Origin: Chloroflexota bacterium
GTDB lineage: Bacteria > Chloroflexota > Dehalococcoidia > Lucifugimonadales > Lucifugimonadaceae
DNA: 39,016 bases
Assembly: GCA_002718455.1 (NCBI GenBank)
Contig: PBER01000002.1
Span: 117,811-156,826 of the forward strand
Direction of reading: 5' to 3'
In this document: piece after piece, positions 29,673-38,668 of the stretch
Layout: every line of letters begins with the position of its first letter
How positions within the stretch are numbered: the first letter of the stretch is position 1
Position numbers and translations under genes: made by a program
The notes under the pieces: generated by a model
Told to the model about the DNA's origin: nothing
Database searches by the model: none
Seen by the model: the letters and a program-made list of their open reading frames with translations, nothing else

Positions 29673-29709
29673 CAAAAAAATAATAATATGTATAAAATTT
29701 AGTTTTCAT
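29653..29709 (-). CDS. Putative Tyr/Phe-rich leader peptide MKTKFYTYYYFFERLESL
   Basis: ATG AAA ACT AAA TTT TAT ACA TAT TAT TAT TTT TTT GAA AGA TTG GAG TCT TTG TAG; 7 of 18 codons Tyr/Phe, ending inside the alternative hairpin array before aroG. Confidence 0.75.
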   Translation of the reverse strand: MKTKFYTYYYFFERLESL

Positions 29710-29766
29710 CGTTTTTTTGCTTATTCAGTTCTAGTGTAACTTAATTTTTCAGAAATTTCCTACGAT

Positions 29767-30126
29767 TTATAGATCGGGTCTTAATGAAGTAGCTCCGTTA
29801 AGATATACATGTTTTATTTGATTTTGATTTTTTATAGTATTCCAATGAATTAAAATTCTAATACATTTTTTTAATCCGTCAGGGTTATCTATTTCATGCA
29901 TGTTTAATAATGGGACTTCATTCATGGATAATTTTTCTCTAGCGGCTACTGCAGGAAATTCTGCATTTAAATCTTTGGTTGTAGTAAAAAATATAGAGGC
30001 AATGTCTTGAATTTCGACATTATTCAAAGTTGTCATTTCCCTTAATAAACTGAATGTAGAATCTATAATATTTTCTTTAGTATTATTTGATACTGTTGTT
30101 GCTCCTCTGATTCCTCTTACCGACAT
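29767..30126 (-). CDS. aroH: Chorismate mutase, AroH type
   Basis: VRGIRGATTVSNNTKENI, HVYLNGATSLRPDL. Confidence 0.93.
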   Translation of the reverse strand: MSVRGIRGATTVSNNTKENIIDSTFSLLREMTTLNNVEIQDIASIFFTTTKDLNAEFPAVAAREKLSMNEVPLLNMHEIDNPDGLKKCIRILIHWNTIKNQNQIKHVYLNGATSLRPDL

Positions 30127-30150
30127 TTTCCCTCTTGCTTACATAACAAA

Positions 30151-30921
30151 CTAAAATAATTCAGATATAAAATTACTTGCCACTTCAATTATCTTATCAT
30201 TTTTTGTATCTTTTAATTTATTTATTAACGCGGATCCTACTACTGCAGCATCAGCAAATTTAATTATATTAGTTATATCACTTTTAGTAGATATTCCAAA
30301 GCCAACTGCCACAGGTACATTGGTATGCTTTTTTACTTGTTTTACAAGATCCTTTACTCTATCAAAAACAATATTTCTTTCTCCTGTTACCCCTAGTACA
30401 GATACACAATATATAAAACCTGTAGCTAATTTGGTCGCTTTTCTAATGATTTCTTTAGAAGAATTTATTGAAAGAAGTGGGATAAAATCAATTGAATATT
30501 GATTAAGTATATTAACTAGAGGTTTTGATTCATTTACAGGCAAGTCTGCAACAATTAAACCATTAACTCCAGATTCCTTTGCTTCTTTGCAGAAGTTGTG
30601 CATATCATACGCAAGAATATTATTATAATAACCCATTAGAACTATAGGAATTTTTAATCCTTTTTTTCTAGCTAGACGAACAGTTTTAATACATTCCTGA
30701 GTATTTATACCATTTTTTATTGCTATATTACTAGAATATTGAATAGTTAAGCCTTCAGCTAAAGGATCACTGTTTGGGATTCCTATTTCGATTAGGGTAG
30801 AGCCAGATTGCTCTAAAGCAAATAATAAATCAATAAAATTTTTTCTTTTTGGGAAACCACAAGTGATAAAGGGAATAATACTGGTTTTTTTGTTGTTTGT
30901 TATAGTTTCTCTTATAAACAT
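30151..30921 (-). CDS. trpA: Tryptophan synthase alpha chain
   Basis: PFITCGFP, LIEIGIPNSDPLAEGLTIQ, VLMGYYNNIL, GLIVADLP, VSVLGVTGERN, VAVGFGIS. Confidence 0.95.
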   Translation of the reverse strand: MFIRETITNNKKTSIIPFITCGFPKRKNFIDLLFALEQSGSTLIEIGIPNSDPLAEGLTIQYSSNIAIKNGINTQECIKTVRLARKKGLKIPIVLMGYYNNILAYDMHNFCKEAKESGVNGLIVADLPVNESKPLVNILNQYSIDFIPLLSINSSKEIIRKATKLATGFIYCVSVLGVTGERNIVFDRVKDLVKQVKKHTNVPVAVGFGISTKSDITNIIKFADAAVVGSALINKLKDTKNDKIIEVASNFISELF

Positions 30922-30950
30922 TATTCAATCTTAATTTTATTTTGATAATA

Positions 30951-31829
30951 TTATAACGTTTGCATTGTCACTATCAGGGCTAAAAGATTATGCAAAGAAT
31001 GAATTATTGTTGAAGGGATCAAGTTATTTGTTTTAAGTCTTATAAGTGATAGAGAAATTCCCAATATCACTGCCGGAATTATTGCTGACAATTCTATATG
31101 TATTATCCCAAAAAAAATTGAATTTAATATAATTGCGTAGAAATTATTCAATCTAATTTTTAAAATTTTAAATAAATACCCTCTAAATATTATTTCTTCA
31201 CATATAGGACCCAATATTACTGCTAAAAGAAATATCAAAATATAATTATTGTTTAAGGCTTCTACAACCATCCTAGAATAATTTGAATCATTGAAATTAT
31301 CGAGTTTTAAAAATTCAATAATTTTTGCCCATAAAAAAATTATTGGCCATGCCAAAAAATAATATGATAAAGAAATTCCTATTATCATGGCAATTTTGCT
31401 TTTAAAAATTTTTTTTATTTCTAACCAATTTGCAACATTATTATCATATTTAGAAATGATGATTGATATAAAAATAACTACTCCAACGTTAAACATCATA
31501 AATTCAAATAAAATTTGCATACCTTCATTTGAAAAAATATTTTTTATTAAAGAAATCAGAAATGTCAGAATAATAAGAAAACGAATTCTTTTTGTATTCA
31601 AATGATTTTTATGAGCAAATGATAAAAAATATTTAATAATGAAAGCCGATAATAAAAAGAGTAATAAAAATTTTATTAATTCTGAGAAATTTGATTCATT
31701 TAAGCTTATTATGGTTGATAATTTGACTCCCAAAGCATTCAATAAAAAAGTTTGTAGTATAAATAATAGAATTAATAAAAAATCCAAAATGAAAGAGTCA
31801 TTAATTTTGAAATATTTTATTATTCCCAA
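30951..31829 (-). CDS. CPBP family intramembrane metalloprotease
   Basis: Multi-TM; GPICEEIIFRGYLF (EExxxR) and FGIIH motif. Confidence 0.85.
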   Translation of the reverse strand: MGIIKYFKINDSFILDFLLILLFILQTFLLNALGVKLSTIISLNESNFSELIKFLLLFLLSAFIIKYFLSFAHKNHLNTKRIRFLIILTFLISLIKNIFSNEGMQILFEFMMFNVGVVIFISIIISKYDNNVANWLEIKKIFKSKIAMIIGISLSYYFLAWPIIFLWAKIIEFLKLDNFNDSNYSRMVVEALNNNYILIFLLAVILGPICEEIIFRGYLFKILKIRLNNFYAIILNSIFFGIIHIELSAIIPAVILGISLSLIRLKTNNLIPSTIIHSLHNLLALIVTMQTL

Positions 31830-32488
31830 GTAACATCCCCAAAAATGTGACTTTTAAGGTTAAAATTTTTGAATTCTCTCTTAGATTGACGTATATCAGT
31901 GAATTTCCCATGTCCGGGTAATATTTTTGTTTCTCCGGGTAATGTATAAATTTTATTATTGATTGAATTATATATATTTTCAAAATCAATCGAGCTACTT
32001 GTTTTACCTGGACCTCCAGGGAATAATGTATCCCCAGTAAATAAAAATTTACTATCATCATCTGGTTCAAAAAGAAGGCATATTGAGCCTTCAGTATGCC
32101 CTGGTGTTATTAGGGATTTAACTGTGATGTCACCGTTTATTATTGAGTCATCTTTTCGTATTGGAAAAAGATTTTCATTATTAGCTATATACCTTGAATC
32201 TTTTAGGCCTATAGTGATATTAATTTTTCCTATTCTATCAAGAAATAAATCAAGCCCTTCTATATGATCATAATGTCCGTGTGTAATTATTACTTTGATT
32301 TTTTCTTGATTTAATGATTTATCCATTTTGTTTCTCTGAATTTTTGATAATAAGTCTCTGGGATTTTCAGGTACATCAATTATCGTTGCATGTTCTGATT
32401 TTTTTGAAGATATTAAATAAGAATTATTTGATAGAAAGCCTGAAACAAAGTATTCGATTTTATAATTTTCATTTTCAAATAAGTTCAT
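31820..32488 (-). CDS. MBL-fold metallo-hydrolase
   Basis: VIITHGHYDHIEGLDLF, TPGHTEGSICLLF, FTGDTLFPGGPGKT, LPGHG. Confidence 0.93.
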   Translation of the reverse strand: MNLFENENYKIEYFVSGFLSNNSYLISSKKSEHATIIDVPENPRDLLSKIQRNKMDKSLNQEKIKVIITHGHYDHIEGLDLFLDRIGKINITIGLKDSRYIANNENLFPIRKDDSIINGDITVKSLITPGHTEGSICLLFEPDDDSKFLFTGDTLFPGGPGKTSSSIDFENIYNSINNKIYTLPGETKILPGHGKFTDIRQSKREFKNFNLKSHIFGDVTWE

Positions 32489-34407
32489 GAAGATTGAGGT
32501 TCTGGGAATCCTTTCCCTCGCTTAGTTTTGGGGGTCTTCTTCTTCTCTGGATTTATTTGGGTTGGTTTAGGCTTTTCAATTACTATTCTAACTTCGTTAC
32601 CTGCCATAACATCTTTAAATTGATCTGCATCCAAAGTTTCATATTTCAAAAGATATTTGGCTACTAACTCAAGTTTCTCTTTATTTATTGTTAGAATTTT
32701 TTTTGCATTTTCCTGACCAGTTTTTAACAACTTGTCAATTTCATTATCTATTTTTACCGCGGTTTCATTTGAATAATCTCGCTCTTCGTTTTGCTCTTTA
32801 CCTAAAAATATAGCTTGCTGTCTTTTCCCATAGGTTCTATAAGCGAACCCTGTAGCCATTCCGTATCGCATAACAACTTCTCTAGCTATTTTGGTTGCTT
32901 GTTCAAAATCATTTGCAGCACCAGTTGTCAATACACCTTCTGTAAGTAATTCTGCTTCTCTTCCACCCATAGAAGAAGCTATCATGGCTTCCAATTCGGT
33001 CTTAGTTACCAAAGATTGATCTTCTTGCTCGTATCGAGTAAATCCACCTGCGTGTCCTCTAGATACTATTGTAACTTTTCCTATACTTTTTCCATCAGGT
33101 ATAAAATGAGATACTACAGCATGTCCTGCTTCATGATAAGCAACAAGTTTCTTCTCTTTATCAGTAATCACTTTAGATTTTCTGGCCGGGCCCATTGATA
33201 CTCTATCAATGGCTTCAGTAAGGTCTGAAAGAACTATAGTTTTTCCATTTCTTCTTGCAGCAAGTAAGGCTGATTCATTAATTAAATTTGCTAGGTCAGC
33301 CCCTGAAAATCCTGGAGTTTGTCTAGCAATCGTTCCCATCTCAACCTGTTTTTCTATAGGTTTCCCCTTAGAATGGACTGCTAATATTTCTGTTCTTCCT
33401 TGAAGATCGGGGTTGTCGATAGTTACTCTTCTATCAAATCTACCTGGACGTAGAAGAGCAGGGTCTAGAATATCTGGTCTGTTAGTTGCAGCTATAACAA
33501 TAACATTAGTGTTAGTATCAAACCCATCCATTTCCACTAAAATTTGATTTAATGTTTGCTCTCTTTCATCATGACCTCCACCGAGACCAGCGCCTCTGTG
33601 TCGTCCGACTGCATCTATTTCATCAACAAAAATGATACATGGAGAATGCCTTTTTGCTTGACTGAATAGATCTCTTACTCTTGATGCTCCCACTCCCACA
33701 AACATTTCAACAAATTCTGATCCAGAAATAGAAAAGAAAGGTACGCCTGCTTCTCCAGCAACGGCTCTAGCTAACAATGTTTTCCCTGTGCCTGGAGGCC
33801 CAACTAATAAAACTCCTGATGGAATTTTTGCTCCAATTGATGTGAACCTATCTGGGAACTTCAGAAATTCAACTACTTCCTGTAATTCTTCTTTTGCTTC
33901 CGGAACACCCGCAACATCAAAGAAAGTCACGTTGGCCTTACTTCCAACAAACATTTTAGCTCTACTTTTACCAAAGTTCATAGCTTGAGAACCTGAACCT
34001 TGGGCTTGTCTCATAATAAAAAATAAAAATCCAAACATTAAAATAAATGGTAAGAGACTTAGAATGATTGAAAATACTGTACCAAGCCCACTTCCAGATT
34101 TAACCTCCACAGAATACGCTGAAGAATCTACATCTGAGGCCTCCATAATATCATAAACACTTGTACCAGGTTCTTTAGTTGCTTTGAACGTCTCGCTGTT
34201 TTTAGTATATACAAGCTTGTCACCATTAACCTGAATTTTTACAGGACTGGCTGTACCTTCAGAACTCTTTGATATTCTTACCAAATGTCCAAGATCTTTT
34301 TCTGTAGATCCTTCAAAGGATCGATTGAGGAACAGATAAAACACAGCAATTAAAATCAAACCCACAATTACGTATGTAACACTGTTTGAAAATAACTTTT
34401 TATTCAT
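32485..34407 (-). CDS. ftsH: ATP-dependent zinc metalloprotease FtsH
   Basis: [35 protein letters not shown] region [13 protein letters not shown] zinc site. Confidence 0.98.
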   Translation of the reverse strand: MNKKLFSNSVTYVIVGLILIAVFYLFLNRSFEGSTEKDLGHLVRISKSSEGTASPVKIQVNGDKLVYTKNSETFKATKEPGTSVYDIMEASDVDSSAYSVEVKSGSGLGTVFSIILSLLPFILMFGFLFFIMRQAQGSGSQAMNFGKSRAKMFVGSKANVTFFDVAGVPEAKEELQEVVEFLKFPDRFTSIGAKIPSGVLLVGPPGTGKTLLARAVAGEAGVPFFSISGSEFVEMFVGVGASRVRDLFSQAKRHSPCIIFVDEIDAVGRHRGAGLGGGHDEREQTLNQILVEMDGFDTNTNVIVIAATNRPDILDPALLRPGRFDRRVTIDNPDLQGRTEILAVHSKGKPIEKQVEMGTIARQTPGFSGADLANLINESALLAARRNGKTIVLSDLTEAIDRVSMGPARKSKVITDKEKKLVAYHEAGHAVVSHFIPDGKSIGKVTIVSRGHAGGFTRYEQEDQSLVTKTELEAMIASSMGGREAELLTEGVLTTGAANDFEQATKIAREVVMRYGMATGFAYRTYGKRQQAIFLGKEQNEERDYSNETAVKIDNEIDKLLKTGQENAKKILTINKEKLELVAKYLLKYETLDADQFKDVMAGNEVRIVIEKPKPTQINPEKKKTPKTKRGKGFPEPQSS

Positions 34408-34602
34408 ATTAAAAAAATGGTCCTAAATAATTTTACTTTATATATTAAAAATCCTATCATATCAAACATAAAAATAGTTATTAAAACTAAAATTTTGCCT
34501 TCATTAAAAGTTATTAAGAGTTATGATAATATAGAATCTGAAAAAAAGAAAAAAAAAAGTTGATTAAAAGTTGATTATTTCAAAAAGATTTAGGAGTAGA
34601 AA

Positions 34603-35154
34603 ATAGCGAAAGATTATAGAGTTAATGAAAGAATCAGAACACCTTCTGTAAGATTGGTTTCTGGTGATGATCAGTCGAACTCTAGAATATTGAAAATTTC
34701 AGAAGCATTAGAAATGGCTTCTGAAAATGGACTTGATCTAGTAGAAGTATCCCCTAACCAAGATCCCCCTGTATGTAGATTGCTTGATTATGGAAAATTC
34801 AAATACGATATTTCTAAACGTGAAAAGAAAAATAAGAGCAAAACAGTACAAAGTCAGAGAGAAGTTAGATTAAGACCTGGAACATCTAATCATGATATTC
34901 AATTGAAGGTAAAAAAAATAAGAGATCTTTTGGATAGTGGATCAAAGGTTAGAATAGCAGTTATGTTAAGAGGTAGAGAACTTGCCCATCCAGAGGTTGC
35001 AATGAAAGTATTGAGAAATGTAGCCGAAGGTGTAAAAGATATCGCCAAATTAGATAAGGCTCCAGCTAATGAAGGTAGAAATATAAGTCTAGTGGTTTCA
35101 CCTGGATTACCACCTGGGACTTTGAAAAAAAATGAAAAAGCGACAAATAAATAA
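34603..35154 (+). CDS. infC: Translation initiation factor IF-3, apparently initiated at AUA
   Basis: AGGAG (34592-34596) then ATA GCG AAA GAT TAT AGA GTT AAT GAA AGA ATC AGA ACA CCT TCT GTA AGA TTG; conserved YRVNERIRTPSVRLV lies upstream of the ORF-track TTG 34654; in-frame TAG at 34597. Confidence 0.88.
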   Translation: MAKDYRVNERIRTPSVRLVSGDDQSNSRILKISEALEMASENGLDLVEVSPNQDPPVCRLLDYGKFKYDISKREKKNKSKTVQSQREVRLRPGTSNHDIQLKVKKIRDLLDSGSKVRIAVMLRGRELAHPEVAMKVLRNVAEGVKDIAKLDKAPANEGRNISLVVSPGLPPGTLKKNEKATNK

Positions 35155-35348
35155 TGCCAAAAATTAAAACAAATAAAGCAGCAAAAAAACGGTTTCATAT
35201 TACTGGATCTGGTAAAGTCATGAGAACTAAAGGCCCCAAAAGTCATCTTAGAAGAAAAAAGTCCAAAAGAGTGAAAAGACTTTTTGGAGGTAAGGTGGAA
35301 TTATCTTCTTCAGTAATATCCGATAAAATAAAGAATCTAATAAAATAA
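35154..35348 (+). CDS. rpmI: 50S ribosomal protein L35
   Basis: MPKIKTNKAAKKRFHITGSGKVMRTK; TAATG overlap with infC. Confidence 0.97.
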   Translation: MPKIKTNKAAKKRFHITGSGKVMRTKGPKSHLRRKKSKRVKRLFGGKVELSSSVISDKIKNLIK

Positions 35349-35361
35349 TTTTGGGAGCAAA

Positions 35362-35709
35362 ATGTCTAGAGTAAAAGGTGGAAAAACTACAAGAAGACGC
35401 CATAAGTCTATATTGAGCCAAGTTAAAGGTCACAGAGGAGCTCGAAGAACTAGGATAAAAGCAGCTAAAGAATCATTAACCCATGCTTTGAATTATGCAA
35501 CAAAACATAGACATTTAAAGAAACGTAACATGAGGAGTCTTTCTATTACCAGAATTAATGCTGCAACTAGGATTCATGGTTTATCTTATTCAAAATTTAT
35601 AAATCTGTTAAGTATTAACAATATAGAATTAGATCGAAAGTCAATAGCTGAGTTAGCTATTAGAGAACCCGAAGGTTTTAAGACTTTGGTTGAATCAATA
35701 AAAAAATAG
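35362..35709 (+). CDS. rplT: 50S ribosomal protein L20
   Basis: MSRVKGGKTTRRRHKSILSQVKGHRGARRTRIKAAKE. Confidence 0.97.
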   Translation: MSRVKGGKTTRRRHKSILSQVKGHRGARRTRIKAAKESLTHALNYATKHRHLKKRNMRSLSITRINAATRIHGLSYSKFINLLSINNIELDRKSIAELAIREPEGFKTLVESIKK

Positions 35710-35713
35710 TTAT

Positions 35714-36610
35714 TTAGAACTCCATAAATTGTATAGAACTATCTATAATCACGAAACTCATTATTACAAAAAGATATAAAAGAGAAAAAATATAAGTAGT
35801 TTTAGCCTCTTTTTTATTTGCTATCTTAAATAAATTAAAAGATTTGTAAATAAATATTCCTCCAAATAACAAGGAAGATATCATAAAAAGCCATCCTAAA
35901 GAATTAGCCACCACGCCAGTTAAAATAGTAATTAGCAGCAAAATTATACTGTACAAAAAAATTTGTAAAGTAGTGTTTTTTATACCTTTAACCACTGGAA
36001 GCATTGGAATTTTTGCCTTTTCATAATCATCTTTTATCATAATTGCTAGTGCCCAAAAATGCGGAGGAGTCCAGAAAAAAATTATCAAAAATAAATATAA
36101 AGCTTCTAAAGTTATAGAATTACTTATTGAAGCATAACCGACCAATGGAGGAATTGCACCAGCTGCTCCTCCAACAACAATATTTTGAACGGTTCTTTGT
36201 TTAATATATAAAGTGTAAAAACCTACATACAAAAAAGAACCTAGAAGCGCCAACAAAGCGGCAAGTAAATTATTTATTGTGAATAAAATGATGAATGAAG
36301 CCAATATAAGAATAATTCCAAACAGCAAAGCATTTTTAGGTTCTATTTTCCCTTCAACTATAGGTCTGTTTTTTGTTCTACCCATATTCTTATCTATATC
36401 TTTTTCGAAGTACATATTTAGCGCAGATGAGCCTCCAGCTGCAAAATATCCTCCAAGTAATAAACCAACTAAACTTATCACATTTGGAACTCCTCTCGCT
36501 GCTAAAAACGCTCCACTGAAACTAGAAAAAACAAGCAGTGTTTGTACTCTTGGTTTTGTGAGCAAAAAATAATTATTGATCACTGAAAAATATTTATTTG
36601 TTAATCTCAT
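35714..36610 (-). CDS. ctaB: Protoheme IX farnesyltransferase
   Basis: LTKPRVQTLLVFSSFSGAFLA, ALNMYFEKDIDKNMGRTKNRPIVEG, FWTPPHFWALAI. Confidence 0.95.
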   Translation of the reverse strand: MRLTNKYFSVINNYFLLTKPRVQTLLVFSSFSGAFLAARGVPNVISLVGLLLGGYFAAGGSSALNMYFEKDIDKNMGRTKNRPIVEGKIEPKNALLFGIILILASFIILFTINNLLAALLALLGSFLYVGFYTLYIKQRTVQNIVVGGAAGAIPPLVGYASISNSITLEALYLFLIIFFWTPPHFWALAIMIKDDYEKAKIPMLPVVKGIKNTTLQIFLYSIILLLITILTGVVANSLGWLFMISSLLFGGIFIYKSFNLFKIANKKEAKTTYIFSLLYLFVIMSFVIIDSSIQFMEF

Positions 36611-37518
36611 GTTTGTTTATCTTGATTGTTTATTTTATAGTCTCTAATAGCGATTATTATAACCACTGATAGCATCCATGTAAGTGTTGCTAAAGACAAA
36701 TGAAGTGTTCTAGCCCAAACCGTAAATTCTGTTAACGGTATTAAGGCTCCACTGAAAAATTGAGATAATCCTATAATTAGAAATAATTTTCCAATTTTAC
36801 TTGCTAAAGTAGATGGATAATACTTCATTAAATTATAGTTAATAATGATTAAATAATAAATTAATCCAATAGAAATGATTCTGTGTATCATATGTATCCA
36901 TTGTGAAGAATGCTTAGGTAGGAAAGAATCAGAGCATAGAGGCCATTTATAACATACTGCCCCCGCTTGCTGCCATACCATATAAGCTCCTGACAAAATA
37001 GTAACTAATGTGAAGATAGAAGATGTGATGGCTAATAATTTTATTTTACGTCCAAAATTAGACTCGGGCTTTATGGTTTCTAGGCTTATACCAGTTGTCA
37101 TGAGAGCAGCAATTATTAAAGCTCCAGCCAAATGAAGAGTTCTTATAGTAGGGTCTAAATCTGATAAAACAACTATCCCACCTATGCCTCCTACAACAAT
37201 TATTAATATTAGAGAAATGGTATAAATAATTGTTATGTTGTTAAATTTTTTATAGATCAAAAAGGAGAAAATTAAAACAGAAATAGAGACTAGCCCAAAT
37301 AATGTTCCAGAAGTTCTATGACTCCATTCTATAATAGCATTGATATCATTTAGAGGAGGAATCCATGATCCAAAACAAGTTGGCCAATCAGGACACCCAT
37401 CCCCTGATCCCGTAACTCTGGTGAAAGCACCACAGGTAGGTTGAAAAAAAGAAAAGAAGCAACCCATGGCCGCAAAAATTAAGAAAACTTTTCTTTTTTC
37501 TTTGTTTATATTCGACAT
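36607..37518 (-). CDS. ctaA: Heme A synthase (COX15/CtaA)
   Basis: FTRVTGSGDGCPDWPTCFGSWIPP, IEWSHRTSGTLFG, CYKWPLC, IHMIHR; overlaps ctaB. Confidence 0.93.
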   Translation of the reverse strand: MSNINKEKRKVFLIFAAMGCFFSFFQPTCGAFTRVTGSGDGCPDWPTCFGSWIPPLNDINAIIEWSHRTSGTLFGLVSISVLIFSFLIYKKFNNITIIYTISLILIIVVGGIGGIVVLSDLDPTIRTLHLAGALIIAALMTTGISLETIKPESNFGRKIKLLAITSSIFTLVTILSGAYMVWQQAGAVCYKWPLCSDSFLPKHSSQWIHMIHRIISIGLIYYLIIINYNLMKYYPSTLASKIGKLFLIIGLSQFFSGALIPLTEFTVWARTLHLSLATLTWMLSVVIIIAIRDYKINNQDKQT

Positions 37519-37604
37519 ATTTTAATTACACTAGATATTAGAAATTTAAGATATATTAAATTTACTTAATTTAATTTTTTTAGGTTAATAACAGGAAAAT
37601 CATT

Positions 37605-38639
37605 ATGGCAATATTAGGTATAGAAACTTCTTGTGATGAAACGGCATGTGGCATTATCAATTTAGATGGAAAAGTTCTTGGTAATGTTGTGGCTTCTCAA
37701 ATAAATACCCATGCTCCATATGGGGGTATTATACCTGAATTAGCTTCAAGAGCACATTTAATAAATATTTATAAAGTATATAAACAAACGCTCCAAGAAT
37801 CGAAAATCTCATCCAAAGAAATAAAGGCAATTGCAGTAACTTATGGGCCAGGATTGGCAGGATCTCTATTGGTAGGTATAAATTTTGCAAAAGGATTATC
37901 CATGTCTTTAGATGTACCCTTGATAGGAGTAAACCATCTTGAGGGACATATTATGGCTGCTTTAATTAGAGATAACAAGCTTATTTTAGATCTTGATAAT
38001 TCATTTTTCCCAAGTCTATGTTTATTAATTTCTGGTGGACACACCGAACTTATTTTAATGAAATCATATGATAAATTTTCACTAATTGGTCAAACTAGAG
38101 ATGATGCAGTTGGAGAAGCATATGATAAAGTATCTAGGTTGTTGGGTCTTGGATATCCAGGAGGGCCAATAATTGAAAAAATGGCAAAAAATTTTTCAAA
38201 TAAAAATAGATATGTTTTACCAAGAGCTTGGCTTAATGATAGTTATGAATTTAGTTTTAGTGGTCTGAAAACTGCGACAATGAATTTGACTAACAAAGAG
38301 CTTTTTTCAAATAATTTAAACAAAGTTGAAACACAAAAGACTATTTCAGATATATCCTATGCCTTTCAAGAATCAGTATTTGATGTTTTATTTTCTAAAA
38401 CAACAAATGCAGCTACAGAATTTAGTTGTAAAAACATTTTGATATCAGGAGGAGTAGCAGCAAATGGTTTTTTGAGAGAAAATTTTTTATCTAAGAGTTC
38501 TTTTAAAGTTATTTTCCCCGAAAAACAATTCTGTACTGATAACGGTATAATGATAGCTTCAAGAGGTTTGATAGACTATCTAAAAAATAAAAAATTAGAT
38601 GAAAATTTGGAAGTTACCCCTCAATTGAATATATTATGA
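37605..38639 (+). CDS. tsaD: tRNA N6-adenosine threonylcarbamoyltransferase
   Basis: MAILGIETSCDETACGII, YGGIIPELASRAHL, GVNHLEGHI, LISGGHTELI, SGGVAANGFLR. Confidence 0.97.
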   Translation: MAILGIETSCDETACGIINLDGKVLGNVVASQINTHAPYGGIIPELASRAHLINIYKVYKQTLQESKISSKEIKAIAVTYGPGLAGSLLVGINFAKGLSMSLDVPLIGVNHLEGHIMAALIRDNKLILDLDNSFFPSLCLLISGGHTELILMKSYDKFSLIGQTRDDAVGEAYDKVSRLLGLGYPGGPIIEKMAKNFSNKNRYVLPRAWLNDSYEFSFSGLKTATMNLTNKELFSNNLNKVETQKTISDISYAFQESVFDVLFSKTTNAATEFSCKNILISGGVAANGFLRENFLSKSSFKVIFPEKQFCTDNGIMIASRGLIDYLKNKKLDENLEVTPQLNIL

Positions 38640-38668
38640 TTTTTTTTTACTCTAATAGTAAAAAAAAA
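38640..38668. terminator. Bidirectional intrinsic terminator between convergent genes
   Basis: tttttttttact-ctaat-agtaaaaaaaaa perfect inverted repeat. Confidence 0.7.

Noticed and set aside
31801-32070. 89-aa minus-strand ORF
   Set aside because: Out-of-frame overlap with the MBL hydrolase and CPBP genes; composition consistent with a shadow ORF.
34899-35246. 115-aa minus-strand ORF opposite infC/rpmI
   Set aside because: Antisense to strongly conserved genes; no domain-like sequence; typical shadow ORF.
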